Source: Euphorbia lathyris
Taxonomy: Eukaryota; Streptophyta; Magnoliopsida; Malpighiales; Euphorbiaceae
Assembly (NCBI RefSeq): GCF_963576675.1
Contig: NC_088916.1
Location: forward strand, 8,323,001-8,387,000
Reading direction: 5' to 3'
DNA: 64,000 nt
Shown: in pieces, positions 23,041 to 34,697 of the stretch
Layout of the letters: each line of letters starts with the position of its first letter
Numbering within the stretch: the stretch's first letter is position 1
Position numbers and translations under genes: made by a program
The notes under the pieces: model-generated
Databases searched by the model: none
Seen by the model: only the letters and a program-made list of their open reading frames with translations
Told to the model about the DNA's origin: nothing

Positions 23041-23108
23041 TATAAATAAGACTCCCTCTCTCAACAATCCTCATGAGAGCAGAATTTCTTAATAGCAGAA
23101 TTTCTGAA
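23041..23108 (+). promoter_or_regulatory. Unit C TATA box and 5' UTR exon
   Basis: A clear TATAAATA at 23041-23048, a CT-rich leader, and a donor GTAAGTG at 23109 correspond to the leader of unit B (6811-6906). It would now drive only broken exon 1 copies. Confidence 0.5.
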
Positions 23109-23926
23109 GTAAGTGTCTGTCTCTGCACAATTATTTTTTTATGGATTGATCTGTTCATGTCTCTGCACAATCTTTTGTTTTTGCACAGAATCTTCTTGAT
23201 CTTCACGTCTCTGCAGATATTCTCTTTATGTTTTCTGTGTATGACATCTGATCTTGAAGATAGATCAGAGTTGTTTTGAGATAAAACTAACTCAGATCAA
23301 ATAGTGTGGTAATTCCATCTGATCTGGAAGATTAGATCAAGAGTTATTTGATCAGAGCTGTTTACAAATCAATTCTTCTGTTTTGTGGTAATTCCATCTG
23401 ATCTCCAAGATTAGATGAGAGTATTTTTCACAGGAAACTAACTGAGATCAAATAGTGTTTTCACAAAACCATTGTTTTCTGTGAATATGATGAATTTTGT
23501 TGGCTGCCAAACAAAAAGTTTGAAGACTGATGCATGAATAGACACATTCTTCCATTACTTTTTGTTAAAATCATAATCATTCTTCTGCACATTATTTTTT
23601 GGCTTAATCTACTGCCATATCAGTTTATTATTTTAATATTATTTTTAAATCATCTCTTATACCCTAATTTTGGTTGTTTCTTTATTTTTTAACTTGACAA
23701 CAAAAGTTACTATATATTCTCTCTATTGATAAATTATTATATATATTCTCTCACTTAACACAGGAACAAAGGGTAATGGATCAGTTTATAATCTAAGAAA
23801 TATGAGTTTATTAATTTAATATTATTTTTTAATCATCCATGTCAGTTTATTACAGCCATATGATTTTATTTTTCAATCATTTTTGATAATTTTTCTTGAA
23901 TTTTCATTGTAATATAAACACAGGAA

Positions 23927-24085
23927 ATGGATCATGAATCATCTTATGTTAGATCAGGAAATGGAGATGATGCAAGAAATATGGACTTGAGCTTGCAACT
24001 GGGTTTACCATATCAAAATGATAATTAACAACATGTTCTTCCTGCTCCCAACTTTAATTTCATTAACCCCTTTAATGCTCATCGG
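23927..24085 (+). pseudogene. GATA exon 1, first copy in unit C, with a nonsense codon
   Basis: ATG at 23927 reads MDHESSYVRSGNGDDARN and on, but codon 34 is TAA (24026-24028) where unit B has CAA. The last exon codon before the donor is CGG instead of CAG. The following intron piece (24150-24330) matches 9400-9560 of unit B. Confidence 0.75.
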
Positions 24086-24695
24086 GTATTAATAATTACT
24101 GTTTACTTTGATTGAGTATATTTTATTCATGAATTATATATTAAGAATTTCAATTATTAAGGGAAAAAAATAACCAACTAAAAGTTTATTACCATAAAAT
24201 TTTCAATTATAAAGTATTTTTGTTATCGTTAATTAAGAATCGGGATCAACCGAATGACCGGTATCAAACCATCATCCAGGAAAATATCAGTTCGATAGTT
24301 GAGGTGAGCACATGTTTTGTGCTCACCGTGCATTGCATATATTACTCATGTTGTCAAAAATCAATCGGTCAAAAAACCGAAAAGACCAAAAGGATCAATT
24401 TTTCAATTTTTTTTTTAATTTTGCTTCAATTTTCATTGTAATATAAACACAGGAAATGGATCATGAATCATCTTATGTCAGATCAGGAAATGGAGATGAT
24501 GCAAGAAATATGGACTTGAGCTTGAAACTGGGTTTACCATATCAAAATGATAATAAACAACATGTTCTTCCTGCTCCCAACTTTAATTTCATTAACCCCT
24601 ACTGCTTGACAATATTGAGACGATACTTTTTTCTGTGGCCGCCGCCGATCCTAACCTTTGGGGTTTGCGCCGCCGGTAATTCGCCGTCGTTCTTC

Positions 24696-25994
24696 ATGGT
24701 TCCTCTGGCATCGGAACCTCCCGATGAGATCTCATCCATAGCTCACCTCTTCTCCCGACCCGCCTTTGAGAATTTCCTATCTGGAGCATCGAGACTCGAT
24801 CCGAATCAAGGGGAGAATATAGCGCATCTCTTCAGTCGAGGCTCCTTCCTCCATGGTTCAGCTCCTCCATTAAAGAAAGCCGCGATGAACGGACGCAGCG
24901 CCGGAGCTGACTCGTTTGCTTCTATTTTGAAAGGTAACCTTCTGCCATCTAAAATTGCTCAATCGGATTACTGTGCTATTTCACAGGAAGGGGGGGGGGG
25001 GGGGGGTTTAAGGCTATCAAAATTAAGCAATCTATTTATAATGAGCGGATTATGGCCTGTCAGCACTCCGTCATTGGACGTATTTTTCTTTCCAAGGGAA
25101 TCCCCTTGGAAGCACTCTGATCTAAAAATAAAACTCAACATGATCTGGTCACGATCAATGGATTGGAAATTGATATCTCTAGGTCGGGGTTTCTATGATA
25201 TAATTATGCCAGATGCTGAGGCTATTCAGGCTGTATGGGGGCTTGGGCACATTGCGCTATCCCTTGGGATCATGCGATTTAGTGCTTGGTCTCCTGGTTT
25301 TGATCCAGAATCTTATAAATCTACCTCAGCACAAATGTGGGTTAGATTTTACAATTTTCCCTGGGAATTCTAGGACAAGCGCATTCTTGCAAGCATTGCC
25401 AAGGCTGTGGGAATTCCTATCAGATTCGATCAGAACACTATTAGTGGAGAATTTGGACATTACGCAAGGGTTCTTGTGGATGTTGATCTAGCTCAGGAAT
25501 TGCAGTACAAACTGAGAGTTGATCCAGAGGCTAGAATGCAGTGGATTTATGTGGAATATGAAAATTTGCCAGAATTATGCTCCCTTTGTTCCTCTATCGG
25601 TCACTCGGTGAGTAAATGTAGACGGAATTTGTATTGTGAGCCGGTCAACACCCAGGGAGACAAAGGAAGTAAGAAAGCTACTATCACTCAAGAGGGGGAC
25701 AGACAGAATGCGGAAGAGGCCAGGTCTAGATCGCACTCTAGGACCCGCTGGGTACCGAAGCAGACGAACTCGGATAAGGGAGAGCAGGGTCAGATTTGTC
25801 AGGCGATTGTTTTGCACCAGTCGGAGCTGCATCAACACAAGGTTGTTGAGGAGATATCGGATAAGGGGAAGCTGCCAGAAGTTGCCCAGGTTCCTGTATC
25901 TGCTGACCAGTTAGGCCTGCCCCCAGACTTTGATTATTGGGATTTCAATATCCCCATCAATATTGGTAATATGGCTGTCCGTTCAGCTATATAG
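24696..25994 (+). pseudogene. LINE-2 ORF1 (DUF4283 and zinc knuckle), broken
   Basis: Likely ATG at 24696 (MVPLASEPPDEISS). The frame passes through a run of 17 G (24990-25006), where it leaves the expected DUF4283 frame: bases after the run read AIKIKQSIYNERIMACQHSV in another frame, and the original frame is regained near SPWKHSDLKIKLNMIW. TAG at 25371-25373 follows FYNFPWEF, where LINE-1 has WEYWD, again a stop in place of Trp. Then come GEFGHYARVLVDVDLA and an intact knuckle CSLCSSIGHSVSKC, ending at 25994. Upstream it is open back to the GATA exon 1 ATG at 24456. Confidence 0.75.
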
Positions 25995-26171
25995 CAGCAT
26001 CTCGTATCCCCCAGATAAGAGCCTTGCTATGATTTTAAGCTCTCATGAGTCTATCGATTGTAGGGAAGACGAATCCTGGACAGAAGTCAGAAACAGGAAG
26101 CAAAAAAAGGTAGCCCTGGATAATACAATTGCTCGTGCTAAAAGGCAGAGCAGACCTCCTATAAGGTACCA

Positions 26172-26699
26172 ATGATTGTTCTGTTTTGGAACTGCATGGG
26201 TATTAATAATGCTCGTACTCAAAGATATTTGAAACGCCTCTGTCAGCTTCATAGACTGGATGTTCTTGGTTTAGCAGAGCCCATGACGGCCTTCTCTAGC
26301 ATCCCTCCTCACTTTTGGTCCTCTATTGGTCTATCTCTTGTTGCCACTAACAACAGGCAAGCTCCCTCACTTTGGGTTCTGGTCAAAGACGTCACTGCGG
26401 CTTCTTCGTTTCACTCCCATGATCAGCATGTAATGTTTGACTACGCTTCGGATGGGGCGGTTCAAAGGCTTTCAATTGTGTATGGGGCTAACTCCGCTGT
26501 AAATAGACTTCACCTTTGGAGGGATCTGCTCTCGTTTGTGACACACCACAATAAGAAATGGCTTGCTATTGGAGATTTTAATGCGGTTACTGGTTCTCAT
26601 GAAAAAACTGGTTCTCCTCCGGCGAGGGGAGCTTGTGCTGATTTTCGAAGTTTTATTGCTCAGGGCAGTCTTTTAGATGTTGACACCGCCGGGGTAGCA
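26172..26699 (+). pseudogene. LINE-2 ORF2, N-terminal endonuclease only
   Basis: ATG at 26172 reads VLFWNCMGINNARTQRYL, then GLAEPM and AIGDFNAVTGSHEKTG, about 175 residues, homologous to residues 1-165 of the ORF2 at 12964. It is cut at about 26700 by the junction into GATA intron 2, before the SDH motif, so no reverse transcriptase is present. Confidence 0.85.
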
Positions 26700-27562
26700 C
26701 TTAAATTAAAATAAGCATCATTTCATTTCGACTAATAAGATAAAATAATAAAATTCAACTTTTAGTCCAACATTATAAAAAATACCAATGTGTTAAAACT
26801 TTATATAAAAAACATTTATATTCCCTTCAAATAATTTTGTATTATCATATATCTTTTTTTTTTTTTTTGTGTATTTTAGAAAGTATCCATGCTCTTAAAT
26901 ACATTGTTAATTCTTCAAAAAAAAAATCCATTGTTAATTTATTTTTTCAAATTACAATTGTGCATTTATGATATTCAATACTTAAAGTTTAATATTTATT
27001 TTTTAATTAAATTTTTACTTTTCCAAACTATATTGGATGAAAATAAATTCTTCATATAATTTTATAATTTTTTATCCATGAATGAGCAATTACTTCATTA
27101 ATAATGGAAGTTATCAACTTCAATATAACACCACTCCTCCTGCTCAACCTGTTGTTGAAATTCTAATTTCGCCCCATCATCAATTTGCTAATAACATGAA
27201 TTATGATAATTAATTATTTAATTAATTAAATGATTTTCCTTATAAAATGTAAAGTGGTTACACAATTAGTACTATTCTCAATTCTCTAATAAAAATGTAC
27301 TAATATAATATATGAAGGTGGGGATAGGAGCTTTGCAACGTCATCGTCAACGTGACAATGTTCTGCACTCTACACTGGTCAAAACAAGAGGTGCACAAAT
27401 ATGAACTGCAACACATATGATATTCCTACATGGAGAAAAGGCCCACTTGGCCCCAAGGTAAATCTATTTTTTTATCTTTTACTATTTTGTTAAATTAATA
27501 TAAGTACCACATAGTAGTGGAGTCAGATTCAAAATTCGCAATATTAATAAATGGAAATTCGT

Positions 27563-27565
<3 letters not shown>

Positions 27566-27620
<55 letters not shown>
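27566..27620. repeat. (TA)n microsatellite at the unit C/D junction
   Basis: About 27 TA repeats. Left of it is intron 4 of unit C; right of it is intron 1 of unit D (matching 9394 onward). It marks the recombination joint. Similar TA runs lie at 3375-3421, near 8795 and near 30797. Confidence 0.85.
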
Positions 27621-27624
<4 letters not shown>

Positions 27625-27907
27625 GTGGAAAAAACCAACTGAAAGTTTTATTACCATAAAAATTTCAGTAATTAAGTATTTTTTTGTTATCGTTAATTTA
27701 GAATTGGGATCAACCGAATGACCAGTATCAAACCCTCAACCGGAAAAATATGAGTCCACTAATTAAAAAGGGTAAAAGGTCAAAGGTTGAATGTTCCAAT
27801 AGAATTGACAAAATTTATAAATGATATATTTTATTTTTTAAAACTAGTAAAATACTAACATTTTTATAAAAAAAAATTATACTAATCTAATATTATAAAA
27901 TTTATGT

Positions 27908-28318
27908 ATGGGATGATGTCCTCCAGCGTATGGAGGCACAGTTGATTCTCGTACTTTTCCGAGGTAGTTATGAGCGTACAAGTGAACGACAAATCTTGAA
28001 AAGTAAGGGAAGCGACTTCTACACCCACTCTCATGGTCTTTCTAACGATAATTTTGGCAGTGGGACAAAAAAGGCTTCCATCCACGGTTAAAGGGGGAGG
28101 CCCTTGACGCAAAATTTCTTCGCAAACTCAAGAGCGCCAATACTGGAGGTTATAGATTTAGATTCATATATTTGTACCCCCACCCCCGAGTCATTGACCC
28201 ACGCACAATAACGTGGAGCTACAGCCGGATCCCCGATGACGATGTCGTCACCAAGGAGGGTGTAATTCTGAAAACGACACTCGGGGTTTTCCTCCTCAAC
28301 TAAGCCCAGTTCTTCCAT
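27908..28318 (-). pseudogene. Mitovirus-like RNA-dependent RNA polymerase relic
   Basis: The minus-strand frame from 28318 to 28088 holds the polymerase motif C region, LLGDDIVIGD, followed by a Lys-Ser and GALEFAKKF segment typical of mitovirus RdRps. It then hits a stop. A second open frame overlaps at 28112-27908 in another phase. Only about 75 residues of what is normally a protein of several hundred residues remain, so it is a dead, truncated endogenous copy. Such sequences are known in plant mitochondrial and nuclear genomes; here it rides within the mitochondrial-type insert. Confidence 0.6.
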
Positions 28319-28823
28319 GAATATGAATAAAATTTCTCTATAAACTATATGGTACGATCACTCGAAAGTCTAATGGCAATTCCTTATGGAGCTCTATTAA
28401 ATTTCTAGAGCGATAGGGGAAAGTCTAGCTAACGAAACAGAATAGATTAAGGCATTAACGAATAGTGAAAAAAAGCGAGCTTCTAGTAAAGAGTTCAATC
28501 GATAGCTTTGGAATTTCTTTTTAATTAAAGTATGCAAGATTTGAAGCTTGCCTTTGATTCGGTAGCAGTTACTTGGAGAGGAGACCCCCTCTCTTTATCA
28601 ATGGACTGACTTGCCACCTATCGAATTCCATTGCTGCCTACTCTCTTGCCACCCCTCTTCTTATCTTACGGTAGTTGTGACTAATTCCATTAGCTTAATG
28701 AATGCTTTCCTAAGTAAGACATCCTCCTATGGAAAAAAGACGTTACAGTGGTATTTGGTATTTTTCGTGTCCAAGACCCTTTGGTCACTTCACTCCATGC
28801 TTGACCGCTCGTGCTCAACCCCG
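27908..28823. other. Mitochondrial-type DNA insert (NUMT candidate)
   Basis: 916 bp of moderate-GC DNA unlike its surroundings. It interrupts intron 1 sequence that is continuous in unit B: left flank ..AAAATTTATGT matches 9683, right flank TTATTATTATTATTATTAAC matches about 9818. About 135 bp of host sequence is missing at the joint, as in end-joining repair. One end encodes a mitovirus-like RdRp relic (minus strand), of the kind found in plant mitochondrial genomes; the rest has the style of plant mitochondrial non-coding DNA. Mitochondrial origin is inferred. Confidence 0.6.
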
Positions 28824-29494
28824 TTATTATTATTATTATTAACATGTAAATATAAATAAAATAGTAACATATATATTTTTAAATTCAATTATAAAATTAT
28901 TTTATAATTCAACTTAAAATATGTAGTTCACGATACTTTTAAATTTATTTTATATATATCTAAATTTTATATACTATTTAAAATTTATTAATATTATAAA
29001 GGTAAATTAATTTTGGTATAATAGTTACAAAACATACAATTGAAAAAATTAATGTATTTGAATGATATTTTAAATATTTAATTATTAAATATAATGATCT
29101 TAGAATTATAAAATTGCACCTAACATATGTCTAATTAACTAATTAATATGCATCTTAATTAAAACGCTAGTTACCAAGTGGCAATAGAATGATAAATATT
29201 GGAGGAGGTCAAGGCAGCATCAATGCTATTGGGATGGTCAACATAACAACTCCAAATCCTATGAACTATGGAGTGATTGATGGTATGAACATTTAATAAA
29301 ACTAACAATTATTTTTCTACCTTTAATTAGATTTTAATAATAAATATAGCATTTATTTGTTTGTCATTTATTGTGTAGTATTTATTTGTTTTTAATTGAT
29401 TGAGTGACCAGCCTTTTAATAATAAAAATTATTGGGATAAATTAAAATAAGTATCAAGGTAAAATATGAAAATTCAAAGTTTAGTTGAGCATTA

Positions 29495-29560
29495 TAAAAA
29501 ATAATGTGTTAAAATTTTATATAAATATTTTTATATAAAATTTTAACACATTATTTTTTA
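29495..29560. repeat. Perfect 31 bp inverted repeat in intron 2 of unit D
   Basis: Left arm 29495-29525 and right arm 29530-29560 are exact complements with a 4-base loop TATT. Unit B has only the left arm (about 10500-10530), followed directly by the sequence found after the right arm in D. The right arm is thus a new inverted copy, as made by a local template switch. Confidence 0.85.
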
Positions 29561-30484
29561 TATTCCTTTTAAATAATTTTGTATTATCTTTTTATTTTGC
29601 GTATATTACATGCTCTTAAATCCATTCTTGATTGCTTTTTTTTTCAAATTTCTAACTATATTAAATGAAAATAAATTCTTCATATAATTTTATATTTTTT
29701 TTAGGAATGAATAACAATATTGTAAGCAATATAGGAAATGGTATGGCAAATATTGACTTCAATGCAAGTTCAACCCAAATTGGAAATCATAACTATTACT
29801 TCATTAATGGAAGTCATCATCTTCAATATCACACCACTCCTCTTGTTGGATCTGTTGTTGGAATTCCAATTTTACCCCACCATCAATTTCCTAATAACAT
29901 CAATTATGGTAATTAATTTATTACGTTTTCCTTTATAAAAAATTAAAGTGATTACATAATTAGCATTATTCCCTAATAAAAATTCATCAATATATAATAT
30001 TTCAAGGGGTGATCACATAAGCTCTCCATCGTCATCGTCATCTTCTTCCAATTCTCGAAAGGACTCAAGACGACAACGTTTTGGACTCTATACTGATCAA
30101 AACAAGAGATGCACAAATATGAGTTGCAATACTAATGTTACTCCTATATGGAGAAAAGACCCGCTTGGCCCCAAGGTCAATGTCTCCCTTTCTCTTTTAC
30201 TATTTCGTTACATTAATATATATACCACATAATAGTGGAGTCAAACTCAAAATTCGCGATTGAAAGCTCATGACATAATCCGATAGTGATATGAAATTAG
30301 TGACAGATTCTGACTATTCAAGATTACCGATAAAATTTACATGCTTGACAATGGGTGAATAATTTAATGTATTTTGCGTTTTCACCTTGAGTTTGGGGGT
30401 TGATGGACCTTTTGGACATTGTGACTCCCCGTCTCTCCACCCTTGACCCCACATTGATATTATAACTAATGAATTAGTATTATA

Positions 30485-30796
30485 CTAGTAGTATATGTCA
30501 CGTCCGTCACGTCCATCTCTGAAATTGTAATTTTTTTTATTTTTTTCAATTTAGATTGTAAGATATCTTTTGGTATGTTAATTAATTACGATTTTAAATA
30601 TACTATTGAGTTTAATTTAATGGTTTTAGATGGAAATTAAAAGTTTTGGGTAACTTTTAAAAGAAGTATAATCAATGAGGACTTTTTATTATAATTCGCA
30701 CATTAAATATATTCAAGAAAAACGAATTTAGTTATACCATTAAAATAATAACAATAAGCTTATGTGATTGTGCAAACAAATAAATAATGATAATAT

Positions 30797-30845
<49 letters not shown>

Positions 30846-33800
30846 ACTTGTATCCAACAAGTGCCATTAATCTAATTTCATAAAATGACACAAGGAAGAG
30901 AAATGCCACAATAATAATAATGGAATACATGTTGTATGACACATTATCTATTACATGTCAACATTTAACTATTCTAAAATCCAAATGTCAATATTTCAAA
31001 TATACAAAGTACATGTGTCACAAGTAAATTTTATATATCAATATTTTAATTAAAATACATAATTTTGGGGGGAGATATATCAACCCTAGGGAGGAGAGAA
31101 ATAAAATGCTTTTTATAGAGGTATGAAATTTTGGGTTGAGGAGGTTTAGGGAAAAACGTTGTCCGTTGACAACGGATCACGTCGATTAATTTTCGGTGAT
31201 GGATGAAGACGTTTTGGATCAGTTATCAATGGATCACACCGATTAATCTTCGGTGACCGACGACGACATTTCGGTAACTGTATTTTAGATATAAATTATT
31301 TTTTTAATATGTTATAAATATTTTGAGTAAGTTAGGTTCCGTTTCGTTGAATTTTAATATGTTTAAGAGTAGTGATTTATCAAGTCTATAGTTTACTAAT
31401 AAAAATATAAAATTTAGAGAGTTGTCTTTTATATTTATCGAAGTGAAAGTTTGCTTCGGTATTAAGGCTTTTAGCAGCGCCACGAGTTTAGAGATATATC
31501 GGTCCAAATTATCAACGTCGGTTTAAATTACCATTTTAGATATCAAAATAGACCAATAAAAATAGTTGATTATTTTATATTGTACTAATATAAAATTTGT
31601 ACAAACATTTGGAATATAAAATTTGTACGGAAGGACTCGTAACAGTGTCATGGGTCTAACTGAACCTACGATATCGTTTAGTTTATACGTTACAATTTCG
31701 GGGATAAACGAGAATAGTGCGATAAAAGTGGTTGCTTTAAAATTTAGTTTTAAGTTATTTGATTCATATTTAATTGATTTTAAATTGTCGAGTTAAAATA
31801 AGTTATAAATTAGAATGACTAATACCGATATTTGTTTAATATAGTCTATATCAATTTAAATATAAAAGTTTAAAGTTTCAATATGATTTGAATATAAAAT
31901 TAGGGCGAATATACTCTTAGTAGTTTAACGTGGTTAAGAGTATTCATAGTTCAAATTAATTATTCAGTTTGGAATTAGTCCGATAAGAATGTTTACTTTT
32001 AAACGATATAATATTTTGAGCTATTTAATTCTTGAAGTTGGATTAAATTATGAATCGGTTATTTTATACGATTTTTTAATAATTTTATTTATATTAAGAG
32101 AATATTTAAAGGATTTTGGTAATTTGTATATAAACAATTTTGAATAATTATGATTGTTTGCGAAATAGTTAATTGAAGGTAAATGATTTGGTTTTTACGG
32201 AATTATTTGGAAATTTGATTTTGGAAAGAAATTTGAGGACATCATGATCTTATGAGTTTTATATATCCATCTAGAGTAATCCGGACGGTTGGTTTTGATA
32301 TTTGAAGACCATGTTCAGTGAGGAACGTGGCCTGTGTACACAGTGTAAAAACCTAGTCGGGTATTGGCAGCGAAGTGTGGGGTAAGACCAATACGGGATT
32401 AGGCAAGGTTAGAGAGACGTCTCGACTATGTGATTCTTGACATGTGTGGTTATGGATTGATACATCAGGGGAGAAACTCTAGAATGGATATAAGGTTTTA
32501 TGTTTTCGGTTATGAGTTGATTTTGATATAAGGTTTTGCAATTGATTAATTACGAATTTGATTCATTACGAGTTTGTTTGATTACGAATTTGGTTTGATA
32601 AAGCATTTATTTGATTGTGGATTTAGTTCGATAAAATGTTTGATTGATTACGAATTGGTTTGATAAAACATTTGATTGGTTACGAGTTGTTTTGATAAAA
32701 TGCTGATATAAAGATTTCGATATTTATCTGTGATTTGATTTGATTTGATTTGATACATGATTTTAAGGTTTTTAAGTTTAAGTTTTATATTGTCGAATCG
32801 ATAAGTATTCGCGTATATTAAATAAATAATAAATAAATTTTAGACAGTCTGAATAAGCGTTTTTGGTCTATTCCGAAATTAAGTTAAGTTATTAGGAAAT
32901 TAAATTAAGTTTTTAACATGTTTAAAATTGATAAGTCGAGTTCATAGATCGGGATGCTAAATATATTGTGAATAGTAGTAGCGTTAAAATGAAGGCTATT
33001 AATATCATCAACGTGTAAATTAGTTAAGAGAACTACCTAAAATAGGTAGAACTACGTGGCTTTGATTCCCGTTTTAAAGATTAAAAAACGATTGGGATAC
33101 GTAGGAAGCTCGATAGAATTACCGAGTCCAAGCCAGATAATTAACTAAAACTTTAGGTAGTCCACATAATTTTTATCTATGAGAAAATCGGTTTGCCTTT
33201 TTACTGTTAAGCGTTCATTATATTATCTTCTGTTCATACCCGATGCCGTTTAGGGCCGGGTGTGACAGTATACCCCCGTTTTGCACGAAAAGCTTTTTTT
33301 AAGTATTTTTTATAGTTTTATTTTTATTTTTTGGGAAGCAAGTATTTATTAAATGAATTATGCAAATTTTTATCTAAAATTTTTGAAAAAATGTTTGATA
33401 TAATAGAATTAGTCCTTAAAAATCTATTACCCATAAAAAAAACAGAAAATACTCTTTAAAGTCGAGATAATTGAAGAGATGATAAACTCATGCTTATTTA
33501 AGTGCATAATATGGATTTATGCTATTTGAATCTTGATCAAATATATTGATAAACCATGCATTTTCATTTTAAATAAAAAGGACATAACAAATGAAATTAT
33601 CACGATTTAAACTCTCAATTACTTAATGTAAGATGTTTTAATATCTCAAAAAAAAATTTAATTGATAAGTAAAATCGAAGAAACATATCAACTTGAAATT
33701 TTTTAAATGTGACAAACAACTTAATTTTTTTAAATGTGATGAAAGAAAATATAAGTGGTAAAAAAAAGCTACTCTTCTTTCAAATATTTGACATTAAAAA

Positions 33801-34693
33801 ATAAAATAAAAAATTATATTTTAACCCATTACTTATTTTGAAAAGTGTTACTTTAACTAACAAAATTTGCAATACTATGTATTGCTTTTAAAAATTCTTT
33901 GCTAGGATGCTTTTAAAAATTCTTTGCTAGGAATTAAAGCAAACATAAAATTAAACTTTTCATTTTTCAATTATCTACTTATCATATTACTGTTAACATT
34001 CTCAAACATTCAAATCATTCAAATCTCAATCATAATATATATAACGCAGAATTTCCATTCAAAAATAGTTAGATAGTGATTAATTGAGTATAAAAAAAAC
34101 TAAATTAAAAAAATGAGATGCGATGAGAAAAATTTTGTCTGCATATATATTGTTATAAGTAGTTAGTTGAATTTTTTTTGGAATGAAAAGGTCTAGTTTC
34201 ATTAAACAAATATTCACGATGCAAAATTGCACATAAAAGTAGAATACCAACATATATATAGTAGTTAGATAGTGATATGGACGTTCTAATTCTAACCTTA
34301 TAAAACAAAAACATCATCCAAAAATTTGAAAAGCAATACAAAAATCGAATCCAAAAAAAGGAAAAACAAAATATTATGATAAATTTGGAAAACCTATAAC
34401 TAAACGTATTAACCAATGGAACAAATCTTTGAGATGCTGAAAATGTATTTTGTAGAAGAACCATGGATACTGATGAAAGATATTATTTAACAATTGATTA
34501 ATTATCTTGCTATTTCAGAAAATAATTAATAAAAAAGTCATTAATTTAAACATGAACGAACTTATAGCTTCAACGTGATATATTTGTTATTCATTTAGAT
34601 AATATGCTTTCCGTGTATTTGACACACCATCAAACACATACTCTAGAAGTGAAATATGGAAAATCTGTCTACAGATTTAGTATACAGTATAGA
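30485..34693 (-). mobile_element. Helitron copy in unit D, split by a solo LTR
   Basis: The same element as 17255-18669 (begins CTAG after A on the plus strand, ends ..GTATAGA before T). The LTR at 30496-33267 lies eleven bases inside its 3' end. The remaining 33273-34693 matches the B copy closely throughout. Sharing by B and D but not A and E dates it before the B/D duplication. Confidence 0.65.
30496..33267. mobile_element. Solo LTR of about 2.8 kb (gypsy-type, likely chromovirus)
   Basis: Begins TGTCACG and ends GGGTGTGACA. Flanked by the 5 bp duplication GTATA (30491-30495 and 33268-33272). The uninterrupted sequence is visible in unit B (CAGTATACATG). No gag or pol frame, no internal primer site and no second LTR. 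The length and the TGTCAC..GTGACA ends resemble Tekay/Del-type chromovirus LTRs, though lineage is inferred. A (TA)n tract lies near 30797-30840. Confidence 0.75.
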
Positions 34694-34697
34694 TGGA

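Larger units (their letters stand above)
24608..26700 (+). mobile_element. 5' half of a second LINE, fused to GATA sequence on both sides
   Basis: Carries the 5' region, ORF1 and the start of ORF2, and stops inside the endonuclease. There is no 3' end, no poly-A and no target duplication. The left junction lies inside GATA exon 1 (after about CCCCTACTGCT) and the right junction inside GATA intron 2. Normal LINE insertion loses the 5' end, so a later deletion that removed the element's 3' part together with exon 2 best explains it. Confidence 0.75.
24456..27457 (+). pseudogene. GATA unit C, chimeric broken copy
   Basis: The second exon 1 copy (24456 to about 24607) runs straight into a LINE fragment. 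Exon 2 is missing, replaced by the LINE and a deletion. Sequence rejoins GATA intron 2 at about 26700. Exon 3 is a remnant at about 27082-27210, with both splice sites damaged (CATG for the acceptor AG; GATAAT for the donor). Exon 4 lies at 27318-27457 with a rearranged Ser-rich part, and CTNMNCNTYDIPTWRKGPLG is still readable. No exon 5 follows: after a (TA)n tract at 27566-27620 the sequence switches to intron 1 of unit D. Not functional as a GATA factor. Confidence 0.75.

Noticed and set aside
30496..33267. Full-length LTR element
   Set aside because: TG..CA ends and GTATA duplications enclose no coding sequence, primer site or second LTR, so it is a solo LTR.
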